This document shows, one piece after another, positions 25,522 through 34,337 of a DNA stretch of 64,000 nucleotides. This DNA is from Streptomyces wedmorensis. GTDB taxonomy: Bacteria > Actinomycetota > Actinomycetes > Streptomycetales > Streptomycetaceae. The notes under the pieces are model-generated. The model was given only the letters and a program-made list of their open reading frames with translations. It was not told the origin of the DNA and did no database searches. The stretch spans positions 28,502 to 92,501 of the forward strand of contig NZ_JNWK01000025.1 of NCBI RefSeq assembly GCF_000716445.1, in the 5' to 3' direction. Position numbers and translations under genes: made by a program. Position 1 is the first letter of the stretch. Each line of letters begins with the position of its first letter.

Positions 25522-25677
25522 CTACTGGTTCTGCCCGCCCAGCATGAAGAGCAGGTAGAGGAACCCGGCGAAGAGGTGGCCTGCGACCAGGTAGGCGAAG
25601 AGGCGGAGCACGAGGCCCTTGGGGAACTTGCCCTCTCCGCGCTCCTCGCCGGTGACCGGTACGGACTTCTCGGACAT
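25522..25677 (-). CDS. small membrane protein, DUF6126-like (51 aa)
   Basis: 51 aa. The ATG has GAAAGGA seven bases upstream. The first ~20 residues are polar (MSEKSVPVTGEERGEGKFPK); the rest is one membrane helix (LVLRLFAYLVAGHLFAGFLY, then LLFMLGG). I recall this arrangement, a short one-helix protein directly after an XRE-cupin gene, as the DUF6126 family. It begins 33 bases after the XRE gene and is surely co-transcribed. Its role is unknown; it may be a membrane partner or toxin-like peptide controlled by the regulator. Confidence 0.85.
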   Translation of the reverse strand: MSEKSVPVTGEERGEGKFPKGLVLRLFAYLVAGHLFAGFLYLLFMLGGQNQ

Positions 25678-25710
25678 GTCGATCCTTTCCAGGGGAAACG
25701 TCGTGCGGGA

Positions 25711-26340
25711 TCAGCGCAGGTGCGGGGTTCCGTCGCCGAGGCACAGATCGGCCGCGGGACTCTGCATCAGCGTGTGGACGAAGAGCAGCTCCGCGCCGCC
25801 CCGGGTGGCGGCGCCGATCCGGTGCGGGGTCAGCGAGTCGAAGTGCGCGCTGTCCCCGGGGTCGAGGACGTGGACGGCCTCGCCGAGCGCGAGCCGCACC
25901 CGCCCCTCCAGGACGTGGATCCACTCCTCGCCGGGGTGGACCCGCACGATGTCGGCCCGGGTGGCGTACGGCACGTGGACGCGCAGGCACTGGAGGGCGC
26001 GTCCGGCGCCGCCCGCCTGGCGGTAGATCCAGCCGCCGGCCTCGACGGGATCGGAGCGGTCGGCCCGGACGACGGGGTCGCGCTCGGGAGGTGCCTCGCC
26101 CAGCAGCTCGGAGACCGTCGTACCGTAGATACGGGCGAGGGCGAGCAGCATCGGCAGCGAGGGCTGCCGGTTCCCCGTCTCCAGCCGTGAGAGGTGGGCC
26201 GGCGAGAGGCCCGCGCGCTGGGCGGCGGCCTCCAGGGTCAGCCCCCGGCGGCGGCGCAGGGCCCGCAGCTGCGGGGCGACGTCGGGCAGGACGCCGGCGG
26301 TGGCGGGGTCCGGGGAGGTCTCCCCGGGGACGTGGTCCAT
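25711..26340 (-). CDS. XRE-family regulator with cupin sensor domain
   Basis: 209 aa from an ATG. An N-terminal helix-turn-helix (residues ~25-80) includes LRALRRRRGLTLEAAAQRAG and LSPAHLSRLETGNRQPSLPM. A cupin domain (~105-205) includes VRVHPGEEWIHVLEGRVRLA and LDPGDSAHFDSLTPHRIG. This XRE-cupin architecture usually senses a small metabolite and represses a neighbour gene or itself. The dyad at 26366-26390 lies just upstream of its start and is the likely autoregulatory site. It is followed by the one-helix membrane protein gene and preceded by the hopanoid operon. Confidence 0.92.
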   Translation of the reverse strand: MDHVPGETSPDPATAGVLPDVAPQLRALRRRRGLTLEAAAQRAGLSPAHLSRLETGNRQPSLPMLLALARIYGTTVSELLGEAPPERDPVVRADRSDPVEAGGWIYRQAGGAGRALQCLRVHVPYATRADIVRVHPGEEWIHVLEGRVRLALGEAVHVLDPGDSAHFDSLTPHRIGAATRGGAELLFVHTLMQSPAADLCLGDGTPHLR

Positions 26341-26365
26341 GCGTCCATTCCGCCAGGAACGTGCC

Positions 26366-26390
26366 TCTGAGGCAAGTTTCTTGCCTCAGA
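26366..26390. promoter_or_regulatory. operator of the XRE-cupin gene (perfect dyad)
   Basis: An inverted repeat with 10-base perfect arms (TCTGAGGCAA / TTGCCTCAGA) and a 5-base spacer, 25 bases before the XRE start codon. A second, nested palindrome GCCTCTGAGGC overlaps the left arm at 26363-26373. The position over the promoter suggests autorepression. Confidence 0.7.
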
Positions 26391-26416
26391 GACAAAAGCC
26401 GGGCGATCGGCGCGCG

Positions 26417-27802
26417 TCAGCGCTGGGCGACCGCCTGCTTGACCAGCGTCTTCCCGAAGTCCCACATCAGCCCGCCGCCGCCGTGTGCCTCGTCCATGAC
26501 CGCCGTGAAGGCGGTGACGAACCGGTCCACGTCGGCCTCGTCGATGACCAGCGGCGGGATCAGTTTGATCACCTCCAGATGGTCGCCGGAGACCTGGGTG
26601 AGGATCCGGTGCCGCTGGAGCAGCGGGACGACGACCATCTGGGCGAAGAGGCCCTTGCGGGCCGCCTGGAGCATCGTCCAGCGGCCGCGCAGCCCGAGGG
26701 AGGACGGCCGGCCGAACTCGATCCCGATCATCAGACCGCGCCCGCGGATCTCGTGCAGCAGCTCGTACCGTGGCACGAGCTCCTTCAGCCGGCCGGACAG
26801 CAGGTCGCCGGTCCTGCGGGCGTGGGCGACCGTGCCCTCGCTCTCCATGACCGACAGGACGGCGAGCCCGGCCGCCATGGCCTGCGCGTTCGACCCGAAG
26901 CTCGCCGAGTGGACCAGGACCCGGTCCATCGATGAGTACACCTTCTTGAAGATCCAGTCCTTGCCGAGGGTGGCGCCGACCGGCACGTAGCCGCCGGAGA
27001 GCGCCTTGGCGACGCAGACCAGGTCCGGCTCGACGCCCTCCTCGTGCTGGTAGGCGTAGAAGTCGCCGGTCCTGCCGAGGCCGGTCTGCACCTCGTCCGC
27101 GATGAGCAGGGCTCCGTGCCGGTGCAGCAGCTCCTGGGCGGACCTCAGGAAGCCCGGCGGCGCCTCGTGGACGCCCTTGCCCTGGATGGGCTCGACGACG
27201 AAGGCGGCCACGTCGCCACGGCGCAGCTCCCGCTCCAGGGCGTCGAGGTCACCGAGGGCGATCGCGGTGTCCGGCAGGAGCGGGTCGAAGCCCTCCCGGA
27301 AGCCCCGCTCTCCGTTGACGGAGAGGGAGCCGGTGGTGAGCCCGTGGAAGGCGTGGGAGCAGTAGAGGACCCTGGGCCGCCCGGTGGCGTACCGGGCGAA
27401 CTTCAGGGCGGTCTCCACGGCCTCCGTGCCGCTGTTGCCGAAGAAGACCCGGTCGAGGTGCGGGCTGTGCGCGAGCAGCCGCTCGGCGAGCAGACCGGGG
27501 AGCGGCTGGCAGTCGAAGCGGGTGAGGTCGGCGAGCTGGGCGTCCAGGACGTCGTGGAGGGCCTTGCGGACGACGGGGTGGTGCCGCCCGAGGCCCATCA
27601 CGCCGAAGCCGGCGAGCATGTCGAGGTGGTCGACGCCGTCGGCGTCCCAGAAGTGGGCGCCCTCGGCCCGCTCGTACACCTTGTCGAAGCCGATGGTGTG
27701 CAGCATGCGCGGCAGCTGGTGGTTGAGGTACTTGGCGTGCAGCTCGTAGCGCTCGCCGCCGCGCTCGTCGAGCAGCGCCCGGAGGTCGAACTCCCCGCTC
27801 AT
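26417..27802 (-). CDS. hpnO: class III aminotransferase of the hopanoid cluster (HpnO-like)
   Basis: 461 aa from an ATG 10 bases after the hpnH stop. It is a fold-type I PLP enzyme: GNSGTEAVETALKFAR (cofactor-binding region), LLIADEVQTGLGRTG (Asp-Glu pair), and DLVCVAKALSGGYVPVGATL with the Schiff-base Lys. Substrate could be a 4-aminobutyrate- or ornithine-like donor. In hopanoid clusters this aminotransferase family is thought to install the amino group of aminobacteriohopanetriol. Because it is adjacent to hpnH and conserved in Streptomyces hopanoid clusters I use hpnO, but the specificity is inferred. Confidence 0.85.
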   Translation of the reverse strand: MSGEFDLRALLDERGGERYELHAKYLNHQLPRMLHTIGFDKVYERAEGAHFWDADGVDHLDMLAGFGVMGLGRHHPVVRKALHDVLDAQLADLTRFDCQPLPGLLAERLLAHSPHLDRVFFGNSGTEAVETALKFARYATGRPRVLYCSHAFHGLTTGSLSVNGERGFREGFDPLLPDTAIALGDLDALERELRRGDVAAFVVEPIQGKGVHEAPPGFLRSAQELLHRHGALLIADEVQTGLGRTGDFYAYQHEEGVEPDLVCVAKALSGGYVPVGATLGKDWIFKKVYSSMDRVLVHSASFGSNAQAMAAGLAVLSVMESEGTVAHARRTGDLLSGRLKELVPRYELLHEIRGRGLMIGIEFGRPSSLGLRGRWTMLQAARKGLFAQMVVVPLLQRHRILTQVSGDHLEVIKLIPPLVIDEADVDRFVTAFTAVMDEAHGGGGLMWDFGKTLVKQAVAQR

Positions 27803-27812
27803 GCCGGCCGCC

Positions 27813-28835
27813 TCACCCGTTGTTCCCGGAGACCGTCTCCCTGACCGCGCGCAGGGACTCCTTGAGGGAGCCCATGGTGGCGAGGACGGCGGTGGGTTCG
27901 TAGCCGCAGTGCGCCATGCAGTTGGCGCAGCGCGGGTCCTTGCCCCGGCCGTACTTGTCCCAGTCGGTCTCCTCGACGAGTTCGCGGTACGTGGGGACGT
28001 AGCCGTCGCTCATCAGATAGCAGGGGCGCTGCCAGCCGAAGAGGGAGTAGTTGGGAATGGCCCAGGCGGTGCAGGGGAAGTCGGCCTTTCCTTCCAGGAA
28101 GTCCAGGAAGAGCGGCGAGTGGTTGAGCCGCCAGCGGCGCCTGTTCCCTCCGGCGAAGGCCTTCTTGAAGAGTTCCCTGGTCTGCTCGACGCCGAGGAAG
28201 TGCTCCTGGTCGGGAGCCTTCTCGTAGGCATAGGCGGGCGAGATCATCATTTCGTCGACCTGGAGGTCGTCGTTGAGGAAATTGAGCACCTCGATGATGG
28301 TCTGCGGGGTGTCGGTGTTGAAGAAGGTCGAATTGGTGGTGACCCGGAAGCCGCGCCGCTTGGCCTCCTTGATCGCCGCCACCGCCTCGTCGAACACGCC
28401 TTCCTTGGCGACGGATTCGTCGTGCCGTTCGCGCAGGCCGTCGATGTGCACGGCGAAGGCGAAGTACGGGGAGGGGGTGAAGTTCTCCAGCTTCTTGCGC
28501 AGCAGCAGCGCGTTGGTGCAGAGGAAGACGTACTTGCGGCGATCCACCAGCTGGCGCACGATCTCGTGGATCTGGGGGTGCATCAGCGGCTCACCACCGG
28601 CGATGGACACCATCGGCGCACCGGACTCGAGGACCGCGCCGACCGCCTGGGCGACCGGCATGCGCTGTTTGAGGACACCCGCCGGGTGCTGGATCTTCCC
28701 GCAGCCCTCGCACTTGAGGTTGCAGGCGTAGAGCGGCTCCAGCTCGACGATCAGCGGGAACTTGTCCCGCTTGCGGAGCTTCTGTTCGAAGAGGTAGGTC
28801 CCGACCCGGATGGACTGACGGAGCGGCATGGCCAT
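27813..28835 (-). CDS. hpnH: adenosyl-hopene transferase (HpnH), radical SAM
   Basis: 340 aa from an ATG with AGGAGGTGA upstream. The [4Fe-4S] motif is C38-NLK-C42-EG-C45 (YACNLKCEGC). Further radical SAM segments are MVSIAGGEPLMHPQIHE, FLCTNALL and FAVHIDGLRERHD. The C-terminus has a second Cys group (CANCMAHCGYEPTAVL). HpnH joins the 5'-deoxyadenosyl group to diploptene, giving adenosylhopane, the first step of side-chain synthesis. It follows hpnG by 7 bases and precedes the aminotransferase by 10. Confidence 0.94.
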   Translation of the reverse strand: MAMPLRQSIRVGTYLFEQKLRKRDKFPLIVELEPLYACNLKCEGCGKIQHPAGVLKQRMPVAQAVGAVLESGAPMVSIAGGEPLMHPQIHEIVRQLVDRRKYVFLCTNALLLRKKLENFTPSPYFAFAVHIDGLRERHDESVAKEGVFDEAVAAIKEAKRRGFRVTTNSTFFNTDTPQTIIEVLNFLNDDLQVDEMMISPAYAYEKAPDQEHFLGVEQTRELFKKAFAGGNRRRWRLNHSPLFLDFLEGKADFPCTAWAIPNYSLFGWQRPCYLMSDGYVPTYRELVEETDWDKYGRGKDPRCANCMAHCGYEPTAVLATMGSLKESLRAVRETVSGNNG

Positions 28836-28842
28836 AACTCGT

Positions 28843-29514
28843 TCACCTCCTGGGGAGCAGCAAAGAACGGTGCCATTCGAAGAACGCGGGAAGGACGGCA
28901 CGAAGGACGCGGAAGGCTGATATTCCCCCGCGTACCGTGCCGATCCGGACCAGTTCATGTTCCGGAGCGTCCACGACCACCCGGACGGCCGCAACCGGGC
29001 GGGCGTCCGGCCCGTCCCCGGACGCGTCCGCGGTCCGGGCGGTGCGGAGCGTGGCGGCGGACTCCATGTCGACGGCGATCGCACCGCCGGCCCGCAGCGC
29101 GGTCCGCTCGGGGCCGCGGACCACGTGGTCGGAGCCGGTCAGCGGCCCGGTGTGCACGGCCCGCCCGGGCACCGCCTTGGCGAGGGCCTTCACCAGGAGG
29201 TCGGTGCCGGTGCAGAGCGTGGTGCCGTCCGGCCCCCGGGTCTCGTCGGCGACGATCAGGTCGCCCGGGTGCATGCCGGGGGCCAGTCCCGCGCAGAACC
29301 CCGAGGCGATGACGGCGGCGTCCCGCCACCGCTCCTCGCCGAGGGCCCGGGACACGGCCCGGCGGGCCCGGTCCGGTCCCATGCCGGTGCGCAGCACGGT
29401 CACCTGGCCGGGGGCGCCGCCGCGGTCCCCGCTGCGCAGGGCGAACTGCTCGATGCCGAGCGCGCAGGCGATCAGCAGCGGCGGCGCGCCGCCGGAGCCC
29501 GGTTCGCGGCCCAT
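28843..29514 (-). CDS. hpnG: HpnG phosphorylase (adenosylhopane nucleosidase)
   Basis: 223 aa from an ATG that shares one base with the shc stop (TGATG). It has a phosphorylase/nucleosidase (MTA/SAH-type) fold: LLIACALGIEQFAL, RTGMGPDRARRAV, IASGFCAGLAPGMHPGDLIV and AIAVDMESAATL (catalytic/ribose-binding Met-Glu). HpnG removes adenine from adenosylhopane, giving ribosylhopane or its phosphate. A longer frame upstream on this strand is a shadow of shc. Spacing shows one operon with shc and hpnH. Confidence 0.92.
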   Translation of the reverse strand: MGREPGSGGAPPLLIACALGIEQFALRSGDRGGAPGQVTVLRTGMGPDRARRAVSRALGEERWRDAAVIASGFCAGLAPGMHPGDLIVADETRGPDGTTLCTGTDLLVKALAKAVPGRAVHTGPLTGSDHVVRGPERTALRAGGAIAVDMESAATLRTARTADASGDGPDARPVAAVRVVVDAPEHELVRIGTVRGGISAFRVLRAVLPAFFEWHRSLLLPRR

Positions 29515-31499
29515 CAGCGCTCCTTCCGGGGCGCGGGCTCCCCGTGCACGTACCGCCCGAGCGCGGTGAGCGGGAACACCTGCCGGTACAGGTGGTAGTT
29601 GATGGAGAAGTCCCAGGGGAAGCCGGTGCCGGTGAAGTACGGCTCGTCCCAGGAGCCGTCCTCGCGCTGGGTCCCGGTCAGCCAGGCGACGCCGCGGCGG
29701 ACGGGTTCGGAGTCGCGCTGCCCGGCGGCGAGGAGGGCGATGAGGGCCCAGGCGGTCTGGGAGGCGGTGGAGGGGCCGCGCCCGACCCATTCCTCCTCCT
29801 GGTACGAGCGGAGGTCCTCGCCCCAGCCGCCGTCGTCGTTCTGCACGGACCCGAGCCATGCGACGGCCCGCCGGATCGCCGGGTGGGCCGGGGGCAGCCC
29901 GGCGGCGGCGAGGGCGGGGAGCACCGAGCCCGTGCCGTACACGTGGTTGACGCCCCAGCGGCCGAACCAGGCGCCGTTGGGCTCCTGTGCGGCGAGCAGC
30001 CACTCGATTCCCCGACGGGTGCGGGGGTGGTCGACCCGGCCCTCGTGGGCGAGCATCTCCACCACGTGCGCGGTGACGTCGGCGGAGGGCGGGTCGATGA
30101 CCTCGCCGAAGTCGCAGAACGGCAGCTTGTTGGGGAAGGGGCTGGTGTTGTCGGCGTCGAAGGCGGCCCAGCCGCCGTCCCGCGACTGCATGCCGAGCGT
30201 CCAGCGCGCGCCCCGTGCGACGGCCGCCTCGACCCGCGCGGGGTCGGGGTGCTCCACCCGGCGCAGCGCGAGCACCACTTCGGCGGTGTCGTCGATGTCG
30301 GGGTAGTTGTCGTTGTGGAACTCGAACGCCCAGCCGCCCGGCGGCAGTCCGGGGCGGCGCACCGCCCAGTCCCCCGGTCTGGTGATCTCCTCGTCGAGCA
30401 TCCAGTCGACGGCCTTGACGAGCGCCGGGTGGTCGGGGCGGAGGCCCGCGTCGGCGAGCGCGATGGTGGCGAGGCAGGTGTCCCAGACGGGTGACTGGCA
30501 GGCCTCGATCATGCGGGAGCCGTCCTCGCGCCGGACGGCGAACCGGTCGAGCGACTCCAGGCCGGCCCGCATGACGGGGTGCCCGAGGTCGTAACCGAGG
30601 AGGTGGAGGGCGATGATCGAGTAGACGGCCGGGGGCTGGATGCCGCCCCAGCAGCCGTCGTTCTCCTGACGTTCGACGATCCAGCGCGCGGCGACCTTCA
30701 TGGCCGTCCCGCGCAGCGCGCGCGGCGCCATCCGGTGGTAGACGTGCAGCGCCTTGTCGAGCCGCTGGAACAGCCCGTCCCAGCCCGTCGCGGGGGCGAG
30801 GGGCCGCGGCGGGTTCGGCCGGGCCGGGTCGGTGTGCAGTTCGTCGAGCGGGAAGGGCGCGGGGCGGACCGGGCGCTTCGCGGAGACGACGGTGAGCGGC
30901 ACGATCGTCTGCCGGGCCCAGCAGCCGAAGTCGTAGATGTTGAGCGGGAACCACTTCGGCAGGAAGAGCAGCTCCGGGGGCAGTTCGGGCAGGTCCTCCC
31001 AGCGCCACCAGCCGAAGAGGGCGAGCCAGATCCGGGTGAAAACCCGTGCGGCGGCGATCCCGCCCCTGGCGCGGACCCAGGCGGCGGCCCGGGCCATGTG
31101 CGGGGCCTCGGGCGGGTCTCCGGCGAGGCGGAGCGCCACGTAGGCCTCGACGGTGGCGGAGAGCTCACCCGGCCCGCCGTAGAAGGTCGCCCAGGCGCCG
31201 TCCTCGCCCTGTTCCCGGCGGATGTGGAGGGCCGACGCCCGGGTGGTGTCGGCGTCCAGGATGCCCAGGAACTGGCGGAGGAGGAGGTCCTCGGCGTCCA
31301 TGGTGACGTTGGTCTCCAGGTCGCCCTTCCACCAGCCCGCCGGATCCTGGCGGGCGAGCAGGTGCTCGACGGCCCGTTCCGCGGCCCGCGCGGCGGTCTC
31401 GTCGAGGCCCGGCGCCGAGGCGTCGGTGTCGTGCGTCGTGCTGGCCGCGGCCGCCCGGGGGCCTACGGCCCCGGCGCTTCCGTCGGTCGTCGCTGTCAT
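29514..31499 (-). CDS. shc: squalene-hopene cyclase
   Basis: 661 aa from an ATG with AGGGGAAG upstream. The catalytic DXDD motif is D401-I-D-D404 (NYPDIDDTAEV). Several QW motifs are visible, such as QDPAGWWKGDLETN, QENDGCWGG, QSRDGGWAAF, QNDDGGWGE and QREDGSWDE. The enzyme cyclises squalene to hop-22(29)-ene and hopanol in the cytoplasmic membrane. Length and motif order are normal. The first ~45 residues are Ala/Thr-rich and non-conserved. It follows the polyprenyl synthase by 107 bases, the largest gap in the operon. Confidence 0.96.
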   Translation of the reverse strand: MTATTDGSAGAVGPRAAAASTTHDTDASAPGLDETAARAAERAVEHLLARQDPAGWWKGDLETNVTMDAEDLLLRQFLGILDADTTRASALHIRREQGEDGAWATFYGGPGELSATVEAYVALRLAGDPPEAPHMARAAAWVRARGGIAAARVFTRIWLALFGWWRWEDLPELPPELLFLPKWFPLNIYDFGCWARQTIVPLTVVSAKRPVRPAPFPLDELHTDPARPNPPRPLAPATGWDGLFQRLDKALHVYHRMAPRALRGTAMKVAARWIVERQENDGCWGGIQPPAVYSIIALHLLGYDLGHPVMRAGLESLDRFAVRREDGSRMIEACQSPVWDTCLATIALADAGLRPDHPALVKAVDWMLDEEITRPGDWAVRRPGLPPGGWAFEFHNDNYPDIDDTAEVVLALRRVEHPDPARVEAAVARGARWTLGMQSRDGGWAAFDADNTSPFPNKLPFCDFGEVIDPPSADVTAHVVEMLAHEGRVDHPRTRRGIEWLLAAQEPNGAWFGRWGVNHVYGTGSVLPALAAAGLPPAHPAIRRAVAWLGSVQNDDGGWGEDLRSYQEEEWVGRGPSTASQTAWALIALLAAGQRDSEPVRRGVAWLTGTQREDGSWDEPYFTGTGFPWDFSINYHLYRQVFPLTALGRYVHGEPAPRKER

Positions 31500-31606
31500 G
31501 GCTTCCCCTTTGCGCAGTCGGATTCTTCTGCTTCTACGGGTCTGCCGTCGGCCGGCGCCGGATGGCACCGGCCGGCGACCGCGAACTCATATCAGGGTGA
31601 TGGTGA

Positions 31607-32707
31607 TCATCTCTTCCGTACGACCACGAAGTCGGCCAGGGCGGTGAGCTGCGCCCGCACCTGGGCGGGCATGTCCACCTCGTTCAGCGCCTGGATCGCG
31701 ACGGCGTGCTGGCGGCGGGCCTCCTGGGAGGTCCACTCGCGTCCTCCGGCCTCCTCGATGAGGGCGGCCCGGAAGGCGAACTCCTCCTCGGAGAAGGTGT
31801 CGAAGTCGTTGGACTTGGCGTCGGCGGCGAGCAGCTCGCCGAGCCGCTCCGAGGCCTCGCCGCCGGCGGCGAGGGCCGCGACGACGGGGAGGGACTTCTT
31901 GCGCTGGCGCAGGTCGCTCCAGGTCTGCTTGCCGGTGGCCTCCGGGTCGCCCCAGATGCCGAGGAGGTCGTCGACGGCCTGGAAGGCGAGGCCGAGGTGG
32001 TAGCCGTACTCCTCCAGCTTGTCGGCGGTGCGCTCGTCGGCGCCACCGAGGACGGCGCCGATGGAGACGGCGCAGGCGAGCAGGGCGCCCGTCTTGTTGC
32101 CCTCCATCTCCAGGCACTCCTCGACGGTGACCCGCTCGCGGTGCTCGTAGGAGATGTCCTGGGCCTGCCCGTCGATGAGCTTGCGGCTGGCCGTGGTGAG
32201 CCGGCGGGTGGCCCGCCCGGCCTCGACGGTGCCGAGTTCGAGCAGGATCTCGTTGGCGAGGGCGAAGAGCGCGTCGCCGACGAGGATGGCCTGCGCGGGC
32301 CCGTGCACCTTCCACACGGTGTCGCGGTGGCGGCGCTGCTCGTCGCCGTCCATCAGGTCGTCATGGAGCAGCGAGAAGTTGTGGACGAGTTCCACGGCGA
32401 CGGCGCCGGGGATCCCGATCTCGGGCGCGGCGCCCGCGGCCTCGGCCGACAGCAGGGCGAGCGCGGGGCGGACGGCCTTGCCGCCGTCGCCGTCGGCGGG
32501 GTTGCCCTGGGCGTCGATCCAGCCGAAGTGGTAGGCGGCCACGGTGTCCATGGGCGACGCGAGGCGGTCGACGGCCGCCCGCAGTACGGGGGTGGACAGG
32601 GTCCGCCCCCGCTCCAGCAGTGCGGACACGTCCGCGGTGTCGACGGCCGGATTACCCGGCGGCACAGTCGGCACGGTCTCTCCTCTTGTTCCGGTACTCA
32701 CACTCAT
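31607..32707 (-). CDS. polyprenyl synthetase (FPP/GGPP-synthase family)
   Basis: 366 aa from an ATG overlapping the hpnE stop by four bases. The first Asp-rich motif is DDLMD (116-120) inside LVHNFSLLHDDLMDGDEQRR; the second is the DD of AFQAVDDLLGIWGD, with KTGALLACAVSIGA between. These type I enzymes condense IPP with allylic diphosphates. In this cluster it should supply farnesyl diphosphate for squalene; a GGPP product is possible and cannot be decided by eye. The first ~35 residues are a non-conserved extension. Confidence 0.92.
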   Translation of the reverse strand: MSVSTGTRGETVPTVPPGNPAVDTADVSALLERGRTLSTPVLRAAVDRLASPMDTVAAYHFGWIDAQGNPADGDGGKAVRPALALLSAEAAGAAPEIGIPGAVAVELVHNFSLLHDDLMDGDEQRRHRDTVWKVHGPAQAILVGDALFALANEILLELGTVEAGRATRRLTTASRKLIDGQAQDISYEHRERVTVEECLEMEGNKTGALLACAVSIGAVLGGADERTADKLEEYGYHLGLAFQAVDDLLGIWGDPEATGKQTWSDLRQRKKSLPVVAALAAGGEASERLGELLAADAKSNDFDTFSEEEFAFRAALIEEAGGREWTSQEARRQHAVAIQALNEVDMPAQVRAQLTALADFVVVRKR

Positions 32708-34194
32708 GCCGCCTCCTGTAGCGGATGGTCGTGGCGGCGGCCGAAGGCGGAGAGCGCGGCGCCCGCGGCGCTGAAACCGCTGCGGACGGCGCCCTCCATG
32801 GTCGCGGGCCAGCCGGTGGCGGTCCAGGCCCCGGCCAGGTAGAGGCCCGGCGCCCCGGTGCGGGCGCCGGGGCGCAGCCGGCCGACGCCCGGGGTGGGGG
32901 CGAACGTGGCCGTCCGCTCCCTGGTGACGAAGAAATCGCGGATCCCCGCGCCGCGGGCGGCGGGCAGCAGCCGCTCCAGCTCGGGGAGGTACTTCTCGCG
33001 CAGGGCGGCGACGGGCTCGTCGATCTCGTCCTGCGCGGCGGACTGGGAGATGGCGAGGTACTGGCCACCGCCGGTCAGTCCGGAGGAGTCGGTGCGGTCG
33101 AAGACCCACTGCACCGGGGAGCCGAGGGTGGTGAAGAAGGGCCGCTTCAGCACCTTGCGGTCGTAGACGACGTGCAGGTTGAGGATGGGCGCGGTGGCGA
33201 TGTCGAGGAGCCGGTCGGGGTCGTCGAGGGCGCCCTCGGGCAGCAGGCCGTGGGTCTCCTGCTGCGGCACGGCGAGGACGACCGCGTCCGCCGTGATCGT
33301 CTCGCCGGGTACGTCGACGGCCCAACGCCCGTCGTCGGTACGGGAGATCCGCTCGGCCTTGGTGCGGAGCGCGGTGCGGACGCCGAGGGCGTCGAGCTCC
33401 TTCGCGGCCCGGGTGTCGTGGAGTTCGCCGAGAGGGACGTGCGCCCAGCCGATGTCGGCGGCGCCGGGCTCGGAGAGCAGGCCGGTCTTGAAGACCATCG
33501 CGGCGAGCCCCATGGAGGCCTGCGGGGCGGGCGCGTTGAGGGTGGGGATGCCGACGAGGTCCCACAGCGCCTCGACGGCCCGCGGGGACTGTCCGTGCCG
33601 GCCGAGCCAGGTGGCGAAGTCGATGCCGTCGAGCGCCGGGTCGGCGGGGTCCAGCTTCTTCAGGGCGAGCGCGGCCCGTCCGACCGAGGCCCGCTCCGCG
33701 AGGGACAGGTGCGGGTACGTGGCGAGGCTGCGCGCGAGGTGCAGCGGTACGGGAAGGCCGTCGCGGCGGATCCTGCCGAGCCGCGGCCCGCGGGGGTGAC
33801 CGACGTCGAGGACGGGCACGTCGAGCCGGTCCTGGAGGGGGGCGAGCCGGGCCCCGTCGATGCGGTCGAGGAACCACCGGTAGGCGGTGCAGCAGCGCAG
33901 GTAGACGTGCTGACCGTTGTCGACGGTCAGCTCGCCGCGCCGGAAGGAGAAGGCGAGGCCGCCGAGCCGGGGCCTGCCTTCGAGCAGGGTGACGCGGACG
34001 CCCGCGTCGGCGAGCTGGAGCGCCGCGGTGATCCCGGCCAGTCCGCCGCCGACGACCACGGCGTGCCGTCTCCGGTCGCCGCCCGCGCCGGACCGCGCGT
34101 CGCCGGGGCGGCCGGCGCGAATGGCCGGCTCGGTGCCCACGGCCGGCGCGTCGGTGTCCGGCAGGGCGTTCCGCTCGGTTCCGTCGGTCGTCAC
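32704..34194 (-). CDS. hpnE: hydroxysqualene dehydroxylase (HpnE), FAD-dependent
   Basis: 496 aa from a GTG that overlaps the preceding small ORF by four bases. After a ~40-residue extension the dinucleotide-binding motif is AVVVGGGLAGITAALQLADA. It continues with LLEGRPRLGGLAFSF, and the C-terminus has YLAGAWTATGWPATMEGAVRSG, the usual FAD-binding end of amine-oxidase/desaturase-like proteins. HpnE reduces hydroxysqualene to squalene, after HpnC and HpnD. Its stop overlaps the polyprenyl synthase start. Confidence 0.93.
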   Translation of the reverse strand: MTTDGTERNALPDTDAPAVGTEPAIRAGRPGDARSGAGGDRRRHAVVVGGGLAGITAALQLADAGVRVTLLEGRPRLGGLAFSFRRGELTVDNGQHVYLRCCTAYRWFLDRIDGARLAPLQDRLDVPVLDVGHPRGPRLGRIRRDGLPVPLHLARSLATYPHLSLAERASVGRAALALKKLDPADPALDGIDFATWLGRHGQSPRAVEALWDLVGIPTLNAPAPQASMGLAAMVFKTGLLSEPGAADIGWAHVPLGELHDTRAAKELDALGVRTALRTKAERISRTDDGRWAVDVPGETITADAVVLAVPQQETHGLLPEGALDDPDRLLDIATAPILNLHVVYDRKVLKRPFFTTLGSPVQWVFDRTDSSGLTGGGQYLAISQSAAQDEIDEPVAALREKYLPELERLLPAARGAGIRDFFVTRERTATFAPTPGVGRLRPGARTGAPGLYLAGAWTATGWPATMEGAVRSGFSAAGAALSAFGRRHDHPLQEAA

Positions 34195-34337
34195 ACGGCC
34201 TCCGTTCGGGTCGTCACGGGCGGGATCGGCGCGGACGGGTGCGTCCCGGGCGCGGCCGTGCCGGGTGCGGCCGCCCCCGGCAGGGACGCCGGAGCGGCGT
34301 CGGGGGTTGCCCGGCGGGCGGAGGCGTACGGGCTCAT
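34191..34337 (-). CDS. small Ala/Pro-rich coupling ORF between hpnD and hpnE (48 aa)
   Basis: 48 codons. The ATG shares a base with the hpnD stop (TGATG) and the stop overlaps the GTG of hpnE (GTGA). The product, starting MSPYASARRATPDAAPASL and ending PPVTTRTEAV, is Ala/Pro/Thr-rich with no fold visible. The double coupling argues that it is translated, either as a functional small protein or as a bridge carrying ribosomes from hpnD to hpnE. S. coelicolor, as I recall, also has a small gene at this place. No signal or membrane helix. Confidence 0.6.
   Translation of the reverse strand: MSPYASARRATPDAAPASLPGAAAPGTAAPGTHPSAPIPPVTTRTEAV

Noticed and set aside
30579..32003. 474-aa plus-strand frame over shc and the polyprenyl synthase
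   Set aside because: It is antisense to two recognised enzymes, with no domain.
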